Shown piece by piece: positions 16,967-26,508 of a stretch of DNA of 64,000 nt. The notes under the pieces were generated by a model, which ran no database searches, was not told the origin of the DNA, and saw only the letters and a list, made by a program, of their open reading frames with translations. Position 1 is the stretch's first letter; every line of letters begins with the position of its first letter. A program made the translations under genes and the position numbers. Source of the DNA: Paenirhizobium selenitireducens ATCC BAA-1503 (GTDB taxonomy: Bacteria > Pseudomonadota > Alphaproteobacteria > Rhizobiales > Rhizobiaceae); assembly GCF_000518785.1 (NCBI RefSeq), contig NZ_KI912495.1, positions 212,257 through 276,256 of the forward strand, in the 5' to 3' direction.

Positions 16967-18274
16967 GTGCGCATTGCAATCATTGGTACGGGTTATGTCG
17001 GACTGGTTTCGGGTGTTTGCTTGTCGGATTTCGGCCACGAGGTCGTGTGCATCGACAAGGCCGCTGAAAAGATCGCCCAGCTCAACCGTGGCGAGGTGCC
17101 CATCTTCGAGCCGGGTCTCGACGATCTGATTCACAAGAATGTCGCGGCCGGGCGCCTGCGTTTTACCACGGATGTTGTCGAACCGGTGGCCAGTGCGGAT
17201 GTGGTGTTTCTCGCGGTCGGCACGCCCTCGCGCAAGAGCGACGGCCATGCCGATCTCACCTATGTCTTCGCCGCAGCGCGCGAAGTGGCTGCCGCCGTTA
17301 GTGGCTTCACCGTGATCGTCACCAAGTCGACCGTGCCGGTCGGCACCGGCGATCAACTGGAGCGGATCATTCGTGAAGCCAATCCGGATGCCGACGTGGC
17401 TGTCGTCTCCAACCCGGAATTCCTGCGCGAAGGTGCCGCCATCGATGACTTCATGGCGCCGGACCGTGTCGTGGTCGGCATGAACGACGATCGGGCGCGC
17501 TCCATCATGGCGGAGGTCTATGCTGCCCTCGATCCGGTGCGCCACCCGGTCATCTTCACGTCGCGTCGGACCGCGGAACTGACCAAATACGCCGCCAACG
17601 CTTTCCTGGCGCTGAAGCTTGCCTATATCAACGAGATCGCCGATCTCTGCGAACAGGTCGGCGCCAACGTGCAGGACGTTTCCCGCGGCATGGGTCTGGA
17701 CAGCCGCATCGGGCTCAAGTTCCTCAATGCCGGACCGGGCTATGGCGGCTCCTGCTTCCCGAAGGACACACTGGCGCTGGTCAAGACCGCGCAGGATCAC
17801 AACAGCCCGATCCGCCTGATCGAGACGATCGTCGGCATCAACGAGACCCGCAAGCGTGCCATGGCTCGCAAGGTCGAGCGCGCGCTTGGCGGCGAACTGC
17901 GCGGCAAGACGATCGGCATTCTCGGCCTGACCTTCAAGCCGGACACCGACGACATCCGCGAATCGCCGGCGCTGGCGATCGTCCAGGCGCTGCTTGACAA
18001 GGGCGCCACGCTGAAGGCCCACGACCCGGAAGGCATGCCGGCGGCCCGCCACGTCATGCCGGAACTCTCCTACCATGACGATGTCGATGCGGTCGCCGAC
18101 GGGGCCGACGCCCTGGTGATCATCACCGAGTGGAAGCAGTTCCGCTCCCTCGATCTGCCCCGTCTGAAGGGCATGATGAAACAGCCCGTTCTCGTCGACC
18201 TGCGCAACATCTACACGCCGTCGGAGGCGCGCAAGCACGGTTTCGTCTACGAGAGCGTCGGTCGCGCGGAGTAA
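16967..18274 (+). CDS. rkpK: UDP-glucose 6-dehydrogenase (RkpK/Ugd)
   Basis: The 435-residue enzyme oxidises UDP-glucose to UDP-glucuronate for surface polysaccharides. It has the NAD-binding N-terminus MRIAIIGTGYVGLVSG, the catalytic-cysteine motif GPGYGGSCFPKDT, the Glu region NPEFLREGAAIDDFM and the C-terminal UDP-binding domain with GLTFKPDTDDIRESP. The GTG at 16967 gives the standard N-terminus and has GGAG six bases upstream; upstream in-frame ATG (16955) and TTG codons would add odd residues. It stands alone. Confidence 0.95.
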   Translation: MRIAIIGTGYVGLVSGVCLSDFGHEVVCIDKAAEKIAQLNRGEVPIFEPGLDDLIHKNVAAGRLRFTTDVVEPVASADVVFLAVGTPSRKSDGHADLTYVFAAAREVAAAVSGFTVIVTKSTVPVGTGDQLERIIREANPDADVAVVSNPEFLREGAAIDDFMAPDRVVVGMNDDRARSIMAEVYAALDPVRHPVIFTSRRTAELTKYAANAFLALKLAYINEIADLCEQVGANVQDVSRGMGLDSRIGLKFLNAGPGYGGSCFPKDTLALVKTAQDHNSPIRLIETIVGINETRKRAMARKVERALGGELRGKTIGILGLTFKPDTDDIRESPALAIVQALLDKGATLKAHDPEGMPAARHVMPELSYHDDVDAVADGADALVIITEWKQFRSLDLPRLKGMMKQPVLVDLRNIYTPSEARKHGFVYESVGRAE

Positions 18275-18682
18275 AACACCTCCGCGGATTGGCGGGTCGA
18301 GAAAGCGCTGCCGCCCGCCCTGGCGGCGGCGCAGCCCGTTCGGTGCGGCGTTCGAGCGGGCCTCGCGCGCATCCGGTGCAGATGTTCAAAGAATTCCTGG
18401 GTTGGACCCGCGGCAGATTCCTGTTTTCATCTGTGGCTCCGAAGCCCAAGGCCCGGACGATAGCCCGGCCTCGCATGCTTGAGCATGGGACCCACTCTCG
18501 ATTTGCGGACTGCGAAAGTGCCGATCGAGAGCGGAATTCGATGGCCGCGACGAAAAAAATAGGTTGGCCATTCAGATCGTTGAAACCCTCAAATGGCCTG
18601 CCGCGGTGGCGACGCGGAGCGCGCCCAAAGGCAGCCGATCTCCGGGGCAACAAGATAACTTTACAAAAATGAGGATGTTGAG
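18275..18682. other. Intergenic region without a credible gene
   Basis: This 408-base stretch between rkpK and tRNA-Thr has only frames that shadow neighbours or run through the tRNA. It contains an 8-base inverted repeat (CTCTCGAT at 18495-18502 and ATCGAGAG at 18524-18531) and a short CATGCT-TG-AGCATG palindrome near 18476-18489. A structured RNA is possible, but nothing is recognised. Confidence 0.4.
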
Positions 18683-18758
18683 TGGTGCCGCTTGCAGGAC
18701 TCGAACCTGCGACCCCATCATTACGAATGATGTGCTCTACCACCTGAGCTAAAGCGGC
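18683..18758 (-). tRNA. tRNA-Thr (anticodon CGT)
   Basis: The reverse complement folds as a full cloverleaf. The acceptor stem is GCCGCTT/AAGCGGC, the D arm is GCTC/GAGC, the anticodon stem is CATCA/TGATG around loop TTCGTAA (anticodon CGT, reads ACG), and the T arm contains GTTCGAGTC. CCA is encoded at 18683-18685. Confidence 0.97.
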
Positions 18759-18893
18759 CAACGCGAACCGCAGCGCGTGCGGTTCGTTGATCTGTCGGCG
18801 CTGATACAGGCATCGCGCCGGAATTTCAAGCCGGGATTTTCCGCTTCTGCGGTTTTCCTGTTTGGCAAAGCCCTGCGGTCCCTAACGGCGGCC

Positions 18894-19853
18894 TCAGAGC
18901 GCGAGGCGGGCGCGGGCAGCCTGGTATTCGCTCTCCAGCCGGTCGACGACCGCCCCGACAGGCTCGACCGCCTTGACCGCGCCGATGCCCTGGCCGCAGC
19001 CCCAGATGTCCTTCCACGCCTTGGCGCCGGTGGTCGCCTTGTCGAAATCCATCTTCGACGGATCGGCGACCGGCAGGTTGTCCGGATCCATGCCGGCGGC
19101 GACGATCGACGACTTCAGGTAGTTGCCGTGGATGCCGGTGAAGAAATTGGAATAGACGATGTCGTTGGCATGGGCTTCGACGATCGCCTGCTTGTAGGCG
19201 TCCGACGCCCGCGCCTCGGTCGTGGCGATGAAGGGCGAGCCGATATAGGCCATGTCGGCACCCATCGCCTGGGCGGCAAGAATGCCGCCGCCGGTCGAGA
19301 TCGCGCCGGCCAGCAACAGCGGCCCGTCGAACCATTCGCGGATTTCCTGGATGAGCGCGAAGGGCGACAGCGTGCCGGCATGGCCGCCGGCGCCGGTCGC
19401 CACCGCGATCAGGCCGTCGGCGCCCTTGCGGATCGCCGAATTGGCGTGGCGGTTGTTGATCACGTCATGCAGCACAATGCCGCCATAGGAATGCACGGCA
19501 GCGTTCACTTCCGGCACCGCGCCGAGCGAGGAGATGACGATCGGCACCTTGTATTTCACGCACATCATCAGATCATGCTCCAGCCGCTTGTTGGAGGGAT
19601 GGACGATCTGGTTGACGGCGAAGGGGGCCGCCGGGCGCTCCGGATTCTTGGCATTGTGGCTCGCCAGTTCCTCGGTGATCTCAGCCAGCCATTCGTCGAG
19701 CTGGGCCTCCGGGCGGGCGTTCAGCGCCGGGAACGAGCCGACAATGCCGGCCTTGCACTGCGCCAGCGTCAGGTCGGGATGGGAGATGATGAACAGTGGC
19801 GAGGCCACCACCGGAAGCCTGAGATTGTCGGAAAGGACCGGGGGAAGAGCCAT
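18894..19853 (-). CDS. Nitronate monooxygenase family flavoenzyme
   Basis: The 319-residue FMN-dependent TIM-barrel protein belongs to the nitronate monooxygenase/2-nitropropane dioxygenase family. N-terminal LPVVASPLFIISHPDLTLAQCKAG, the GADGLIAVATGAGGHAGTLSPF motif with the family histidine, and the phosphate-binding GGGILAAQAMGADMAYIGSPF are visible. Some members act as enoyl reductases or in amino-acid/fatty-acid catabolism. A LiuR-like palindrome just upstream, like that at fadD, hints at a catabolic role. Reaction not settled by sequence. Confidence 0.88.
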   Translation of the reverse strand: MALPPVLSDNLRLPVVASPLFIISHPDLTLAQCKAGIVGSFPALNARPEAQLDEWLAEITEELASHNAKNPERPAAPFAVNQIVHPSNKRLEHDLMMCVKYKVPIVISSLGAVPEVNAAVHSYGGIVLHDVINNRHANSAIRKGADGLIAVATGAGGHAGTLSPFALIQEIREWFDGPLLLAGAISTGGGILAAQAMGADMAYIGSPFIATTEARASDAYKQAIVEAHANDIVYSNFFTGIHGNYLKSSIVAAGMDPDNLPVADPSKMDFDKATTGAKAWKDIWGCGQGIGAVKAVEPVGAVVDRLESEYQAARARLAL

Positions 19854-19876
19854 GGAGAGCCTCGCTAGATGTTACG

Positions 19877-19892
19877 TTTACGGAAACGTCAA
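19877..19892 (-). promoter_or_regulatory. LiuR/MerR-type palindrome upstream of the nitronate monooxygenase gene
   Basis: On the minus strand the 16-mer reads TTGACGTTTCCGTAAA and fits the same TTGACGTnnnCGTnAA pattern as the fadD site. It overlaps a perfect inverted repeat ACGTTT-ACGG-AAACGT at 19874-19889. It lies only 24-39 bases from the start codon, a position suited to repression. Confidence 0.6.
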
Positions 19893-20146
19893 TAAACTAG
19901 CAGAAGCCGGGCGCAAGGAAAAGACCACCGGCGGTGTCTCGTGCCGCCGCCTGGGCATTCACCGCTGGGGGCGCCGGCGCCGGCGCCCGCCCGTCGATGT
20001 GGCCGGTCCTCATGAACGCCACTTTCTTCTGCGTATCCCGTGTAACACAAACGGCAGGGCTTGCGGATCGCGGCGCCAGCCGTTACCGAATCGTTAAAAG
20101 CACAGTTGTGGCGGGACAGTTGCCGCCGGCAGGAGCAGGATCGCCC

Positions 20147-21367
20147 TTGAACGGATTGGAAGCCGCTATCAGAAACGCTCTCGAGCGCTCGGATCGCACC
20201 AATGCGGAAACCCGCGCCCGGATCTATCAGTCGGCGCGCCAGGCGCTGGAAAGCGGGTTGCGCAAGCAGAACATCAATGACGCCGAAACGGTCGCCCATC
20301 AGCGCCACCGGCTCGAGGCGCTGATCCACGCGATCGAGCAGGAGGAGCGCAGCCGTCTCGACGACGCCGTCAGCCCCCCGGAACCGCCGATGCGCCCCGC
20401 AGCCGCTGAAGCGCCTGCACCTGTTTCGGCCCCTGACGTTTCCCCGCCCATCACGGCCTCGCCGCGTGCCGAGCCCCGTTTCGGCGAGCCGGGTCATGCG
20501 ACCCCGTCACCGGCCGTAGGCGGCGAAGGCCTGACCGCGTCCCGTCACCATTGGCCCGAGCCGTCCGTTGATAAGCCGGACGGGCGTCCGCTCGGTGAAG
20601 CGGTCGACGAGGCGATCGAGGTGCGCGCCGAGGCGCCGATCCGGCCGCGCAAGCCGCGCCGCGGCGTCTACTCGCGCCTTTTCGCGCTCTCCATTCTGTT
20701 CGCCACGCTCGGCATGGGGGCCTGGTGGGTGTATTCGACCGGCCTGCTGCTGTCCGTGTCGGAGCGCGATACCAGCGTTCCCAATCCGCCGCCGCGCGCC
20801 GAGGAAGAGGATTTCACCGGCGCCGAACCGGCGGCAAAACCGGCTCCCCAGCCTGCCACGGATCAGCCGGCCGAAACGACCGCCGAACCACGCGTGCTCG
20901 ATACGCAGAGCGGTTTCTCCGACAGCTGGATCCAGGTGTTCGAGCCCAAGCAGATCTCCGCGATCCGGGCCCGTGGCAATGCCCTGGTCGATGTCGTCGC
21001 GGCGAGCGATGGCACGGCGGTGCAGGTGGTTTCGCGCAGCGCAGATGCCGACGGCAGCGCCGAGATCACGGTTCCGACCGAGGTGCTGCAGGAGATGGCC
21101 GGGCGAACCTCGACCATCGCGGTGACGCTTCAGTCGGCCGACGACAAGCCGGTGCAGATTTCCATTGCCTGCGATTTCGGCCGGCTCGGTGACTGCGCGC
21201 GCCACCGGTTTACCGTCAATCCGGAAAAGTCCGACGTGTTGTTCCGCGTGTCGTTCGATCGCACCATGTCGCCCGGCACAGCCGGCCGCCTGTTGTTGAA
21301 CGGCGATCTCGGCGGCACCGGCCGCGGCGTCAATCTCTATTCGGTGCGCATCCTGCCGGGCGAATAG
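20147..21367 (+). CDS. Uncharacterised single-pass membrane protein
   Basis: The 406-residue protein has an N-terminal helical region (AAIRNALERSDRTNAETR, residues about 5-70), a Pro/Ala-rich linker, basic residues before one membrane helix (LFALSILFATLGMGAWWVY, about 181-199), another Pro/Ala/Glu-rich linker, and a C-terminal globular beta-rich domain with two Cys (ACDFGRLGDCARH). This looks like a conserved rhizobial protein of unknown function anchored in the inner membrane. The TTG at 20147 has AGGAG eight bases upstream; the frame extends to 19934 with unconvincing sequence. Confidence 0.65.
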   Translation: MNGLEAAIRNALERSDRTNAETRARIYQSARQALESGLRKQNINDAETVAHQRHRLEALIHAIEQEERSRLDDAVSPPEPPMRPAAAEAPAPVSAPDVSPPITASPRAEPRFGEPGHATPSPAVGGEGLTASRHHWPEPSVDKPDGRPLGEAVDEAIEVRAEAPIRPRKPRRGVYSRLFALSILFATLGMGAWWVYSTGLLLSVSERDTSVPNPPPRAEEEDFTGAEPAAKPAPQPATDQPAETTAEPRVLDTQSGFSDSWIQVFEPKQISAIRARGNALVDVVAASDGTAVQVVSRSADADGSAEITVPTEVLQEMAGRTSTIAVTLQSADDKPVQISIACDFGRLGDCARHRFTVNPEKSDVLFRVSFDRTMSPGTAGRLLLNGDLGGTGRGVNLYSVRILPGE

Positions 21368-21384
21368 ATCGCCCGGCCGCGCAT

Positions 21385-22272
21385 TCAGCCCTTTGTCAGG
21401 AAGCCGGGGCCGGCGCCGATGATCTTCTCGTCGATCTTGCCGATCTTGCCCTGGTCCTTGCCCTCGTAGTCCAGCGAAAGCAGGATGTGGCGGATCAGGT
21501 TCAATCGCGCGCGCCGCTTGTCGTTCGCCTTGATGACCGTCCACGGCGCGTGGTCCGTATGGGTTTCCTTCAGCATGCGATCGCGCTTCTCGGTATAGTC
21601 TTCCCACTTGTCCAGCGCGGCGATGTCCATTGACGACAGCTTCCACATTTTCAGCGGGTCGTGGCACCGGTCGTGGAAGCGCTCGAGCTGCATCTTGCGC
21701 CCGATATCCAGCCAGAACTTGAAGAAGTGAATGTCGTCCTGCTCGACGAGCTTTTCGAAGCGCGGCGCCTGCTTGAGAAAGTCGTCGTATTGTTCCGGCG
21801 TGCAGAACCCCATGACCGGTTCGACGCCGGCCCGGTTGTACCAGGAGCGGTCGAACAGCACGAACTCGCCGCGGCTCGGAAAATGCGGAACGTAACGCTG
21901 GAAATACCATTGCCCGGCTTCCGTTTCGGTCGGCTTGGTCAATGCCACGACACGGGCGGAACGGGGGTTCATGTAGGAGAGCGTCGCATGGATCGCGCCG
22001 CCCTTGCCGGCTGCATCGCGCCCCTCCAGCAGGGCCATGACGCGCTGGCCCGTCTTCTGCTGCCAGAACTGCACCTTGACGAGTTCGATCTGCAGTTTTT
22101 CGAGTTCGCTCTCATACTCGTCCTCGTCCATCTTCTTCTCGTAGGGGAAGCCTCCCGAGGCGAGGGATTCGTCGTCGATCCATTTGGGCAGTTTCGGATC
22201 GTCGATGTCGAAGATGCGCATCTCGCCGTCGAGCTTCAGTTCGACGGCGCGGCTTTCCGGTGCTGTGTTCAT
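21385..22272 (-). CDS. ppk2: Polyphosphate kinase 2 family protein
   Basis: The 295-residue PPK2 enzyme transfers phosphate between polyphosphate and nucleotides. It shows the Walker A motif [14 protein letters not shown], the lid region [14 protein letters not shown], and the Walker B motif [17 protein letters not shown]. The length fits the one-domain PPK2 class. It is divergent from phoR, the first gene of the phosphate locus, so a link to phosphate status is likely. Preference for ADP or GDP is not decidable by eye. Confidence 0.94.
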   Translation of the reverse strand: MNTAPESRAVELKLDGEMRIFDIDDPKLPKWIDDESLASGGFPYEKKMDEDEYESELEKLQIELVKVQFWQQKTGQRVMALLEGRDAAGKGGAIHATLSYMNPRSARVVALTKPTETEAGQWYFQRYVPHFPSRGEFVLFDRSWYNRAGVEPVMGFCTPEQYDDFLKQAPRFEKLVEQDDIHFFKFWLDIGRKMQLERFHDRCHDPLKMWKLSSMDIAALDKWEDYTEKRDRMLKETHTDHAPWTVIKANDKRRARLNLIRHILLSLDYEGKDQGKIGKIDEKIIGAGPGFLTKG

Positions 22273-22485
22273 GCTTTTTTCTCCCGCGCGCCGCGGCCGA
22301 CGCCGGGCGAGCTCTAGTCAGGCCATATTTGCCGCACGGATTCAAGCCCTTGCTTATATCCTCAAGGAACGTGAGGGTCGTGGAAAACCATGGTGCGTTA
22401 TGGTGCGGCCCGCAAACATCTGTCATGAATCGACGCTATGAGGGCAGTTTGATGATCGGACACGAGACATGAAGGCGGGCGCCTC

Positions 22486-23739
22486 TTGAGCGGAAATTCC
22501 TTTGGCTGGCGACGTCTGCTGCGGCGCGCCGCGTCCGGCTGGGCCTATCTCGCCGCCGCCGCGCTCGTCTCGTTCGCGGCCTATCTCTCCGGCGCGGAGC
22601 CGGCCTTTGCGGCAATTCTCTTCGGCCTGTCGGTCATCGCCATCCTTGTGCGCAATGGCGCGGACCAGCCCGTGGCCCGATCCGAGACCACACCTGCACC
22701 GTCGCCGGTCGACAAGGTCGACGCGTCAGGTCCGGTGATCTCCGCCGTCCTCGGCGCCATCGAGCTGCCGGTCTTCGTTCTTGGCCGCGATGCCGTCCTG
22801 CGCGAGCAGAACCGCGCGGCGGAAAAGGCCTTCGGCGCGCTCGAACCCGGTCTCCATATCTCGGCGCGGTTCCGCTCGCCGAGCGTTCTCGACATGGTGC
22901 GCGAGACAATCGCCACTGACGAGCCGAACCAGATCGAGCATTCCGAGCGGCTTCCCTCCGAACGGGTCTATATCGTCCGCATCGCGCCGCTCCATATAGA
23001 AGGCGCGCGGGAGGATCTGTTCCTGCTGTCGTTCAAGGACATATCCGAACTGCGCCGCATCGACCGAATGCGCAGCGATTTCGTCGCCAATGCCAGCCAT
23101 GAGCTGCGCACGCCGCTCGCCTCCCTGCGCGGCTTCATCGAGACCATGCAGGGGCCGGCTCGCGCCGACCCCAAGGCGCAGGAGCGCTTCCTCGCCATTA
23201 TGCTGGACCAGGCCAACCGCATGAGCCGTCTGGTCGACGACCTGCTGTCGCTCTCCCGGCTGGAGTTGAAAGCCCACATCGCGCCCGACCAGATGATCGA
23301 TCTCGTGCCGGTCATCGGCCATGTGCGCGACAGCCTGGCGCCGCTCGCCTCCGATCTCGATGTCGAAATCCGGCTTCATGTTCCAGGCGGCAAGGTCGAG
23401 GTGCTGGGCGATCGGGACGAACTCGTCCAGGTGTTCGAGAACCTGATCGAGAACGCCTGCAAGTACGGACAGGAGGGCAAGGTCGTCGACGTCTATGTCC
23501 GCAATCCGGCCGGCGGCTCCGTCGAAGTCAGCATTGTCGACCACGGTCCGGGCATCCCGGCCGAGCATGTTCCGCGCCTGACGGAGCGCTTCTACCGCGT
23601 CAGCGTGACCGACAGCCGCTCGAAGAAAGGCACCGGATTGGGGCTGGCGATCGTCAAGCACATCCTCACCCGCCACCGCGCCAGGCTGATTGTCCGCTCG
23701 GAAATCGACCAGGGAACCGAGTTCACCGTGCGTTTTTGA
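22486..23739 (+). CDS. phoR: Phosphate regulon sensor kinase PhoR
   Basis: The 417-residue histidine kinase has two N-terminal hydrophobic segments (about 18-56), a PAS-like domain (about 85-185), HisKA with His205 in ANASHELRTPLASLRG, the N box ENLIENACKYG, and the ATP-lid boxes DHGPGIP and GTGLGLAIVKH. This is the PhoR architecture, and it precedes pstSCAB-phoU-phoB. It phosphorylates PhoB when phosphate is scarce. The start is a TTG; no ATG is better placed. Confidence 0.93.
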   Translation: MSGNSFGWRRLLRRAASGWAYLAAAALVSFAAYLSGAEPAFAAILFGLSVIAILVRNGADQPVARSETTPAPSPVDKVDASGPVISAVLGAIELPVFVLGRDAVLREQNRAAEKAFGALEPGLHISARFRSPSVLDMVRETIATDEPNQIEHSERLPSERVYIVRIAPLHIEGAREDLFLLSFKDISELRRIDRMRSDFVANASHELRTPLASLRGFIETMQGPARADPKAQERFLAIMLDQANRMSRLVDDLLSLSRLELKAHIAPDQMIDLVPVIGHVRDSLAPLASDLDVEIRLHVPGGKVEVLGDRDELVQVFENLIENACKYGQEGKVVDVYVRNPAGGSVEVSIVDHGPGIPAEHVPRLTERFYRVSVTDSRSKKGTGLGLAIVKHILTRHRARLIVRSEIDQGTEFTVRF

Positions 23740-23800
23740 CATAAAACTCGGGCGTCCGGCTTCATGATTCTGAAAAGCTCAGCAAAATCAGTAGGATGAA

Positions 23801-23829
23801 TTGTCACAAATGTTTCATTGAACTGACAT
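23801..23829 (+). promoter_or_regulatory. PHO box (three PhoB half-sites) upstream of pstS
   Basis: Three 7-mers, TTGTCAC (23801), GTTTCAT (23812) and CTGACAT (23823), are spaced exactly 11 bases apart, each 5-6 of 7 matches to the PhoB half-site CTGTCAT, with AT-rich 4-base spacers. They lie 105-133 bases upstream of pstS. Confidence 0.85.
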
Positions 23830-23933
23830 AAAAGCGTGGGGGAAGGATCGGTATGAACGGCGTGCTGATCTTTGGCGGACAACGCTGAACTTGGTCGCAA
23901 CGACCCACCAGCCCAATGACGGGAGAAATCTAA

Positions 23934-24974
23934 ATGAACGTTTTGAAACTTTCGGCGGCAGCCCTTGTTGCCTCGGTCGCCTTCACTGGCGCCGCTGTCG
24001 CCCGTGACCAGATCCAGATCGCTGGCTCCTCCACCGTTCTGCCTTACGCTTCCATCGTTGCCGAAGCCTTCGGCGAAAACACCGACTTCCCCACCCCGGT
24101 CGTTGAATCGGGTGGTTCGGGCGCTGGCCGCAAGAAGCTCTGCGAAGGCGTGGGCGAGAACACCATCGACATCGCCAACTCCTCGTCGCGCATCAAGCAG
24201 TCGGACATCGACACCTGCGCCACCAACGGCGTCAAGGAAATCCAGGAAGTCCGCATCGGCTATGACGGCATCGTCTTCGCTTCCGACATCAGCGGCCCGG
24301 AATACGCCTTCACCCCGGCTGACTGGCATTCGGCTCTCGCCGCCAAGATCGTCAAGGACGGCAAGCTGATCGACAACCCGAACAAGGCCTGGAACGAAAT
24401 CCGCGCCGACCTTCCGGCCCAGCCGATCCTCGCCTTCATCCCGGGCACCAAGCACGGCACCCGCGAAGTCTTCGATGAAAAGGTCATCGTCGACGGCTGC
24501 AAGGAAAATGGCACCTACGACGTTCTCCTCGCCGAAAATGCCGGTGAGAAGGACAAGGCTTCCAAGGCCTGCATGCAGATCCGCACCGACGGCGTTTCCG
24601 TCGACATCGACGGCGACTACACCGAGACGCTGGCTCGCGTCGCTGCCAACAAGAACGGCATCGGCGTCTTCGGTCTCTCCTTCTACCAGAACAACACCGA
24701 CAAGCTGCGCGTCGGCACCATGAGCGGTGTCGTTCCGTCGGTCGAGTCGATCGCTTCCGGCGAATATCCGGTCTCGCGTCCGCTCTACTTCTACGTCAAG
24801 AACGCCCATCTCGACGTTGTTCCCGGCCTGCAGGAATATGTCGAGTTCTTCGTCTCCGACGAAATGGCTGGCCCGGATGGCCCGCTTGCCGCTTACGGCC
24901 TCGTTTCCGACCCGGAACTTGCCAAGACCCAGGCAGCCGTCAAGGCTCGCACCCCGATGGGTCCGCTGAAGTAA
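23934..24974 (+). CDS. pstS: Phosphate ABC transporter substrate-binding protein PstS
   Basis: The 346-residue periplasmic protein has a signal peptide ending near AAVARDQ and the phosphate-binding motif IAGSSTVLPYASIVAE. The SGGSGAGRKKLCEG and ANSSSRIKQSD loops contribute further phosphate ligands. It delivers phosphate to PstCA. The codon usage is notably regular (C-ending codons, AAG Lys), as in highly expressed genes. A PHO box precedes it, and a perfect hairpin separates it from pstC. Confidence 0.96.
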   Translation: MNVLKLSAAALVASVAFTGAAVARDQIQIAGSSTVLPYASIVAEAFGENTDFPTPVVESGGSGAGRKKLCEGVGENTIDIANSSSRIKQSDIDTCATNGVKEIQEVRIGYDGIVFASDISGPEYAFTPADWHSALAAKIVKDGKLIDNPNKAWNEIRADLPAQPILAFIPGTKHGTREVFDEKVIVDGCKENGTYDVLLAENAGEKDKASKACMQIRTDGVSVDIDGDYTETLARVAANKNGIGVFGLSFYQNNTDKLRVGTMSGVVPSVESIASGEYPVSRPLYFYVKNAHLDVVPGLQEYVEFFVSDEMAGPDGPLAAYGLVSDPELAKTQAAVKARTPMGPLK

Positions 24975-24991
24975 TTCAGCCGACGACGATC

Positions 24992-25016
24992 CGGCGGCGC
25001 GATGATCGCGCCGCCG
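24992..25016 (+). terminator. Intercistronic hairpin between pstS and pstC
   Basis: CGGCGGCGCGAT-G-ATCGCGCCGCCG is a perfect 12-base inverted repeat followed by ATTT, 17 bases after the pstS stop. It may partly terminate transcription or protect the pstS mRNA, giving more PstS than PstCAB. No long T tract follows. Confidence 0.6.
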
Positions 25017-25047
25017 ATTTCCACTGTTTCCGGAGGTTGCGGGCGAA

Positions 25048-26508
25048 ATGAACGTGGGCATGATTATCCTTGTCGTGGCGGTACTGGCTGTCCTCGGCTA
25101 CGTTCTTGGCCGGCGGCGCGCGCTGTCGCTTGCCGCGGCACGTGGCAGAAAGCTTCATTCCCTTCCTGGTTATTACGGCCAAACCGTCGCGCTGTTCGCG
25201 GCCGTTCCGGCCCTCCTCGTCCTGGTCGCCTGGCTGCTGGTGCAGCCCATGCTCATCGAGACCCGCGTCAGCGGCATGATCCCCGATAGCGCCATTCCCG
25301 ACGGCGGCGCACGCAGCCTCGTGATGGCTGACGTCAGGCGCATTGCCGAGGGCCTCGACGCCGTGCTGGCGCAGGGCGGGCTCGAAGAGAGCCAGCTGTC
25401 CGACATGCGCGCCGACTTCACCAATGTGCGCACCCGTCTCGCCGAGGTCGGCGTGGCGCTGGGCGGTGAAGTGCCGACCGAGGTGTTCGAGGCCGCCAAG
25501 ACCTATCGGCAGGACACCAAGACCGGCAACACCGCTTTGACTGTACTGATGCTGGCCTTGTCGATCGGTCTCGCTTTCTGGTCGTACCGGCGCATCTCGC
25601 CGGACATGCGCGCCCGCAATGTCAGCGAGAGTTTCGTCCGGGTTCTGCTGATCGCCGCCTCGACGGTGGCGATCCTGACGACGATCGGCATCGTCGCCTC
25701 GCTGGTGTTCGAGACCTATTCCTTCTTCAAGATGTACTCCGCGCGGGAATTCTTCTTCTCGACCGTCTGGAACCCGCAGTTCCGCGGCGGTTCCGAACTC
25801 GGCATTCTTCCGCTGCTCTGGGGCACATTCTACATCTCGCTGGTGGCACTCATCGTCGCCGTTCCGCTCGGTCTGATGATCGCGATCTACCTCGCCGAAT
25901 ATGCCGGGCCGACTGCGCGCAGCTTCGTCAAGCCGGCGATCGAGGTCCTTGCCGGCATCCCGACGATTGTCTACGGCCTCTTCGCGCTCGTCACCCTCGG
26001 GCCGTTTCTGCGGGACTGGCTCGCCGAGCCGCTCGGCTTGGGAACGTCTTCCTCGTCGGTGCTGACGGCGGGTATCGTGATGGGTATCATGATCATTCCG
26101 TTCGTCAGCTCGCTGTCCGACGACATTATCAACGCCGTTCCGCAGGCGCTGCGCGATGGGGCTTACGCCCTCGGGGCCACGCAGTCGGAAACGATCAAGC
26201 AGGTCGTTCTGCCGGCCGCCCTGCCGGGCATCGTGGGCGCCATTCTCCTGGCGGCGAGCCGCGCGATCGGCGAGACCATGATCGTGGTGCTCGGCGCGGG
26301 CGCCTCCGCCAAGCTGTCGCTTAATCCGTTCGAGGCGATGACGACGGTGACTGTCAAGATCGTCAGCCAGCTGACGGGTGACACCGAATTCGCTAGTCCC
26401 GAGACTCTGGTGGCATTCGCCCTCGGTCTCACACTCTTTGTCATTACGCTTGGGCTGAACGTGCTGGCCCTCTACATTGTCCGCAAATACCGGGAGCAGT
26501 ACGAATGA
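25048..26508 (+). CDS. pstC: Phosphate ABC transporter permease PstC
   Basis: The 486-residue inner-membrane permease is longer than the 319-residue E. coli protein because of an N-terminal extension with extra membrane helices and an extracytoplasmic segment (residues about 1-220). The C-terminal half has the transport fold and the EAA-like loop DALRDGAYALGATQSETIKQVVLP. Long PstC proteins are usual in alphaproteobacteria. The stop overlaps pstA (ATGA). Confidence 0.94.
   Translation: MNVGMIILVVAVLAVLGYVLGRRRALSLAAARGRKLHSLPGYYGQTVALFAAVPALLVLVAWLLVQPMLIETRVSGMIPDSAIPDGGARSLVMADVRRIAEGLDAVLAQGGLEESQLSDMRADFTNVRTRLAEVGVALGGEVPTEVFEAAKTYRQDTKTGNTALTVLMLALSIGLAFWSYRRISPDMRARNVSESFVRVLLIAASTVAILTTIGIVASLVFETYSFFKMYSAREFFFSTVWNPQFRGGSELGILPLLWGTFYISLVALIVAVPLGLMIAIYLAEYAGPTARSFVKPAIEVLAGIPTIVYGLFALVTLGPFLRDWLAEPLGLGTSSSSVLTAGIVMGIMIIPFVSSLSDDIINAVPQALRDGAYALGATQSETIKQVVLPAALPGIVGAILLAASRAIGETMIVVLGAGASAKLSLNPFEAMTTVTVKIVSQLTGDTEFASPETLVAFALGLTLFVITLGLNVLALYIVRKYREQYE

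Noticed and set aside
22420..22426. A perfect CTGTCAT upstream of phoR
   Set aside because: Only one half-site; the positions 11 and 22 bases on do not match the PhoB half-site, so it is not a convincing PHO box.
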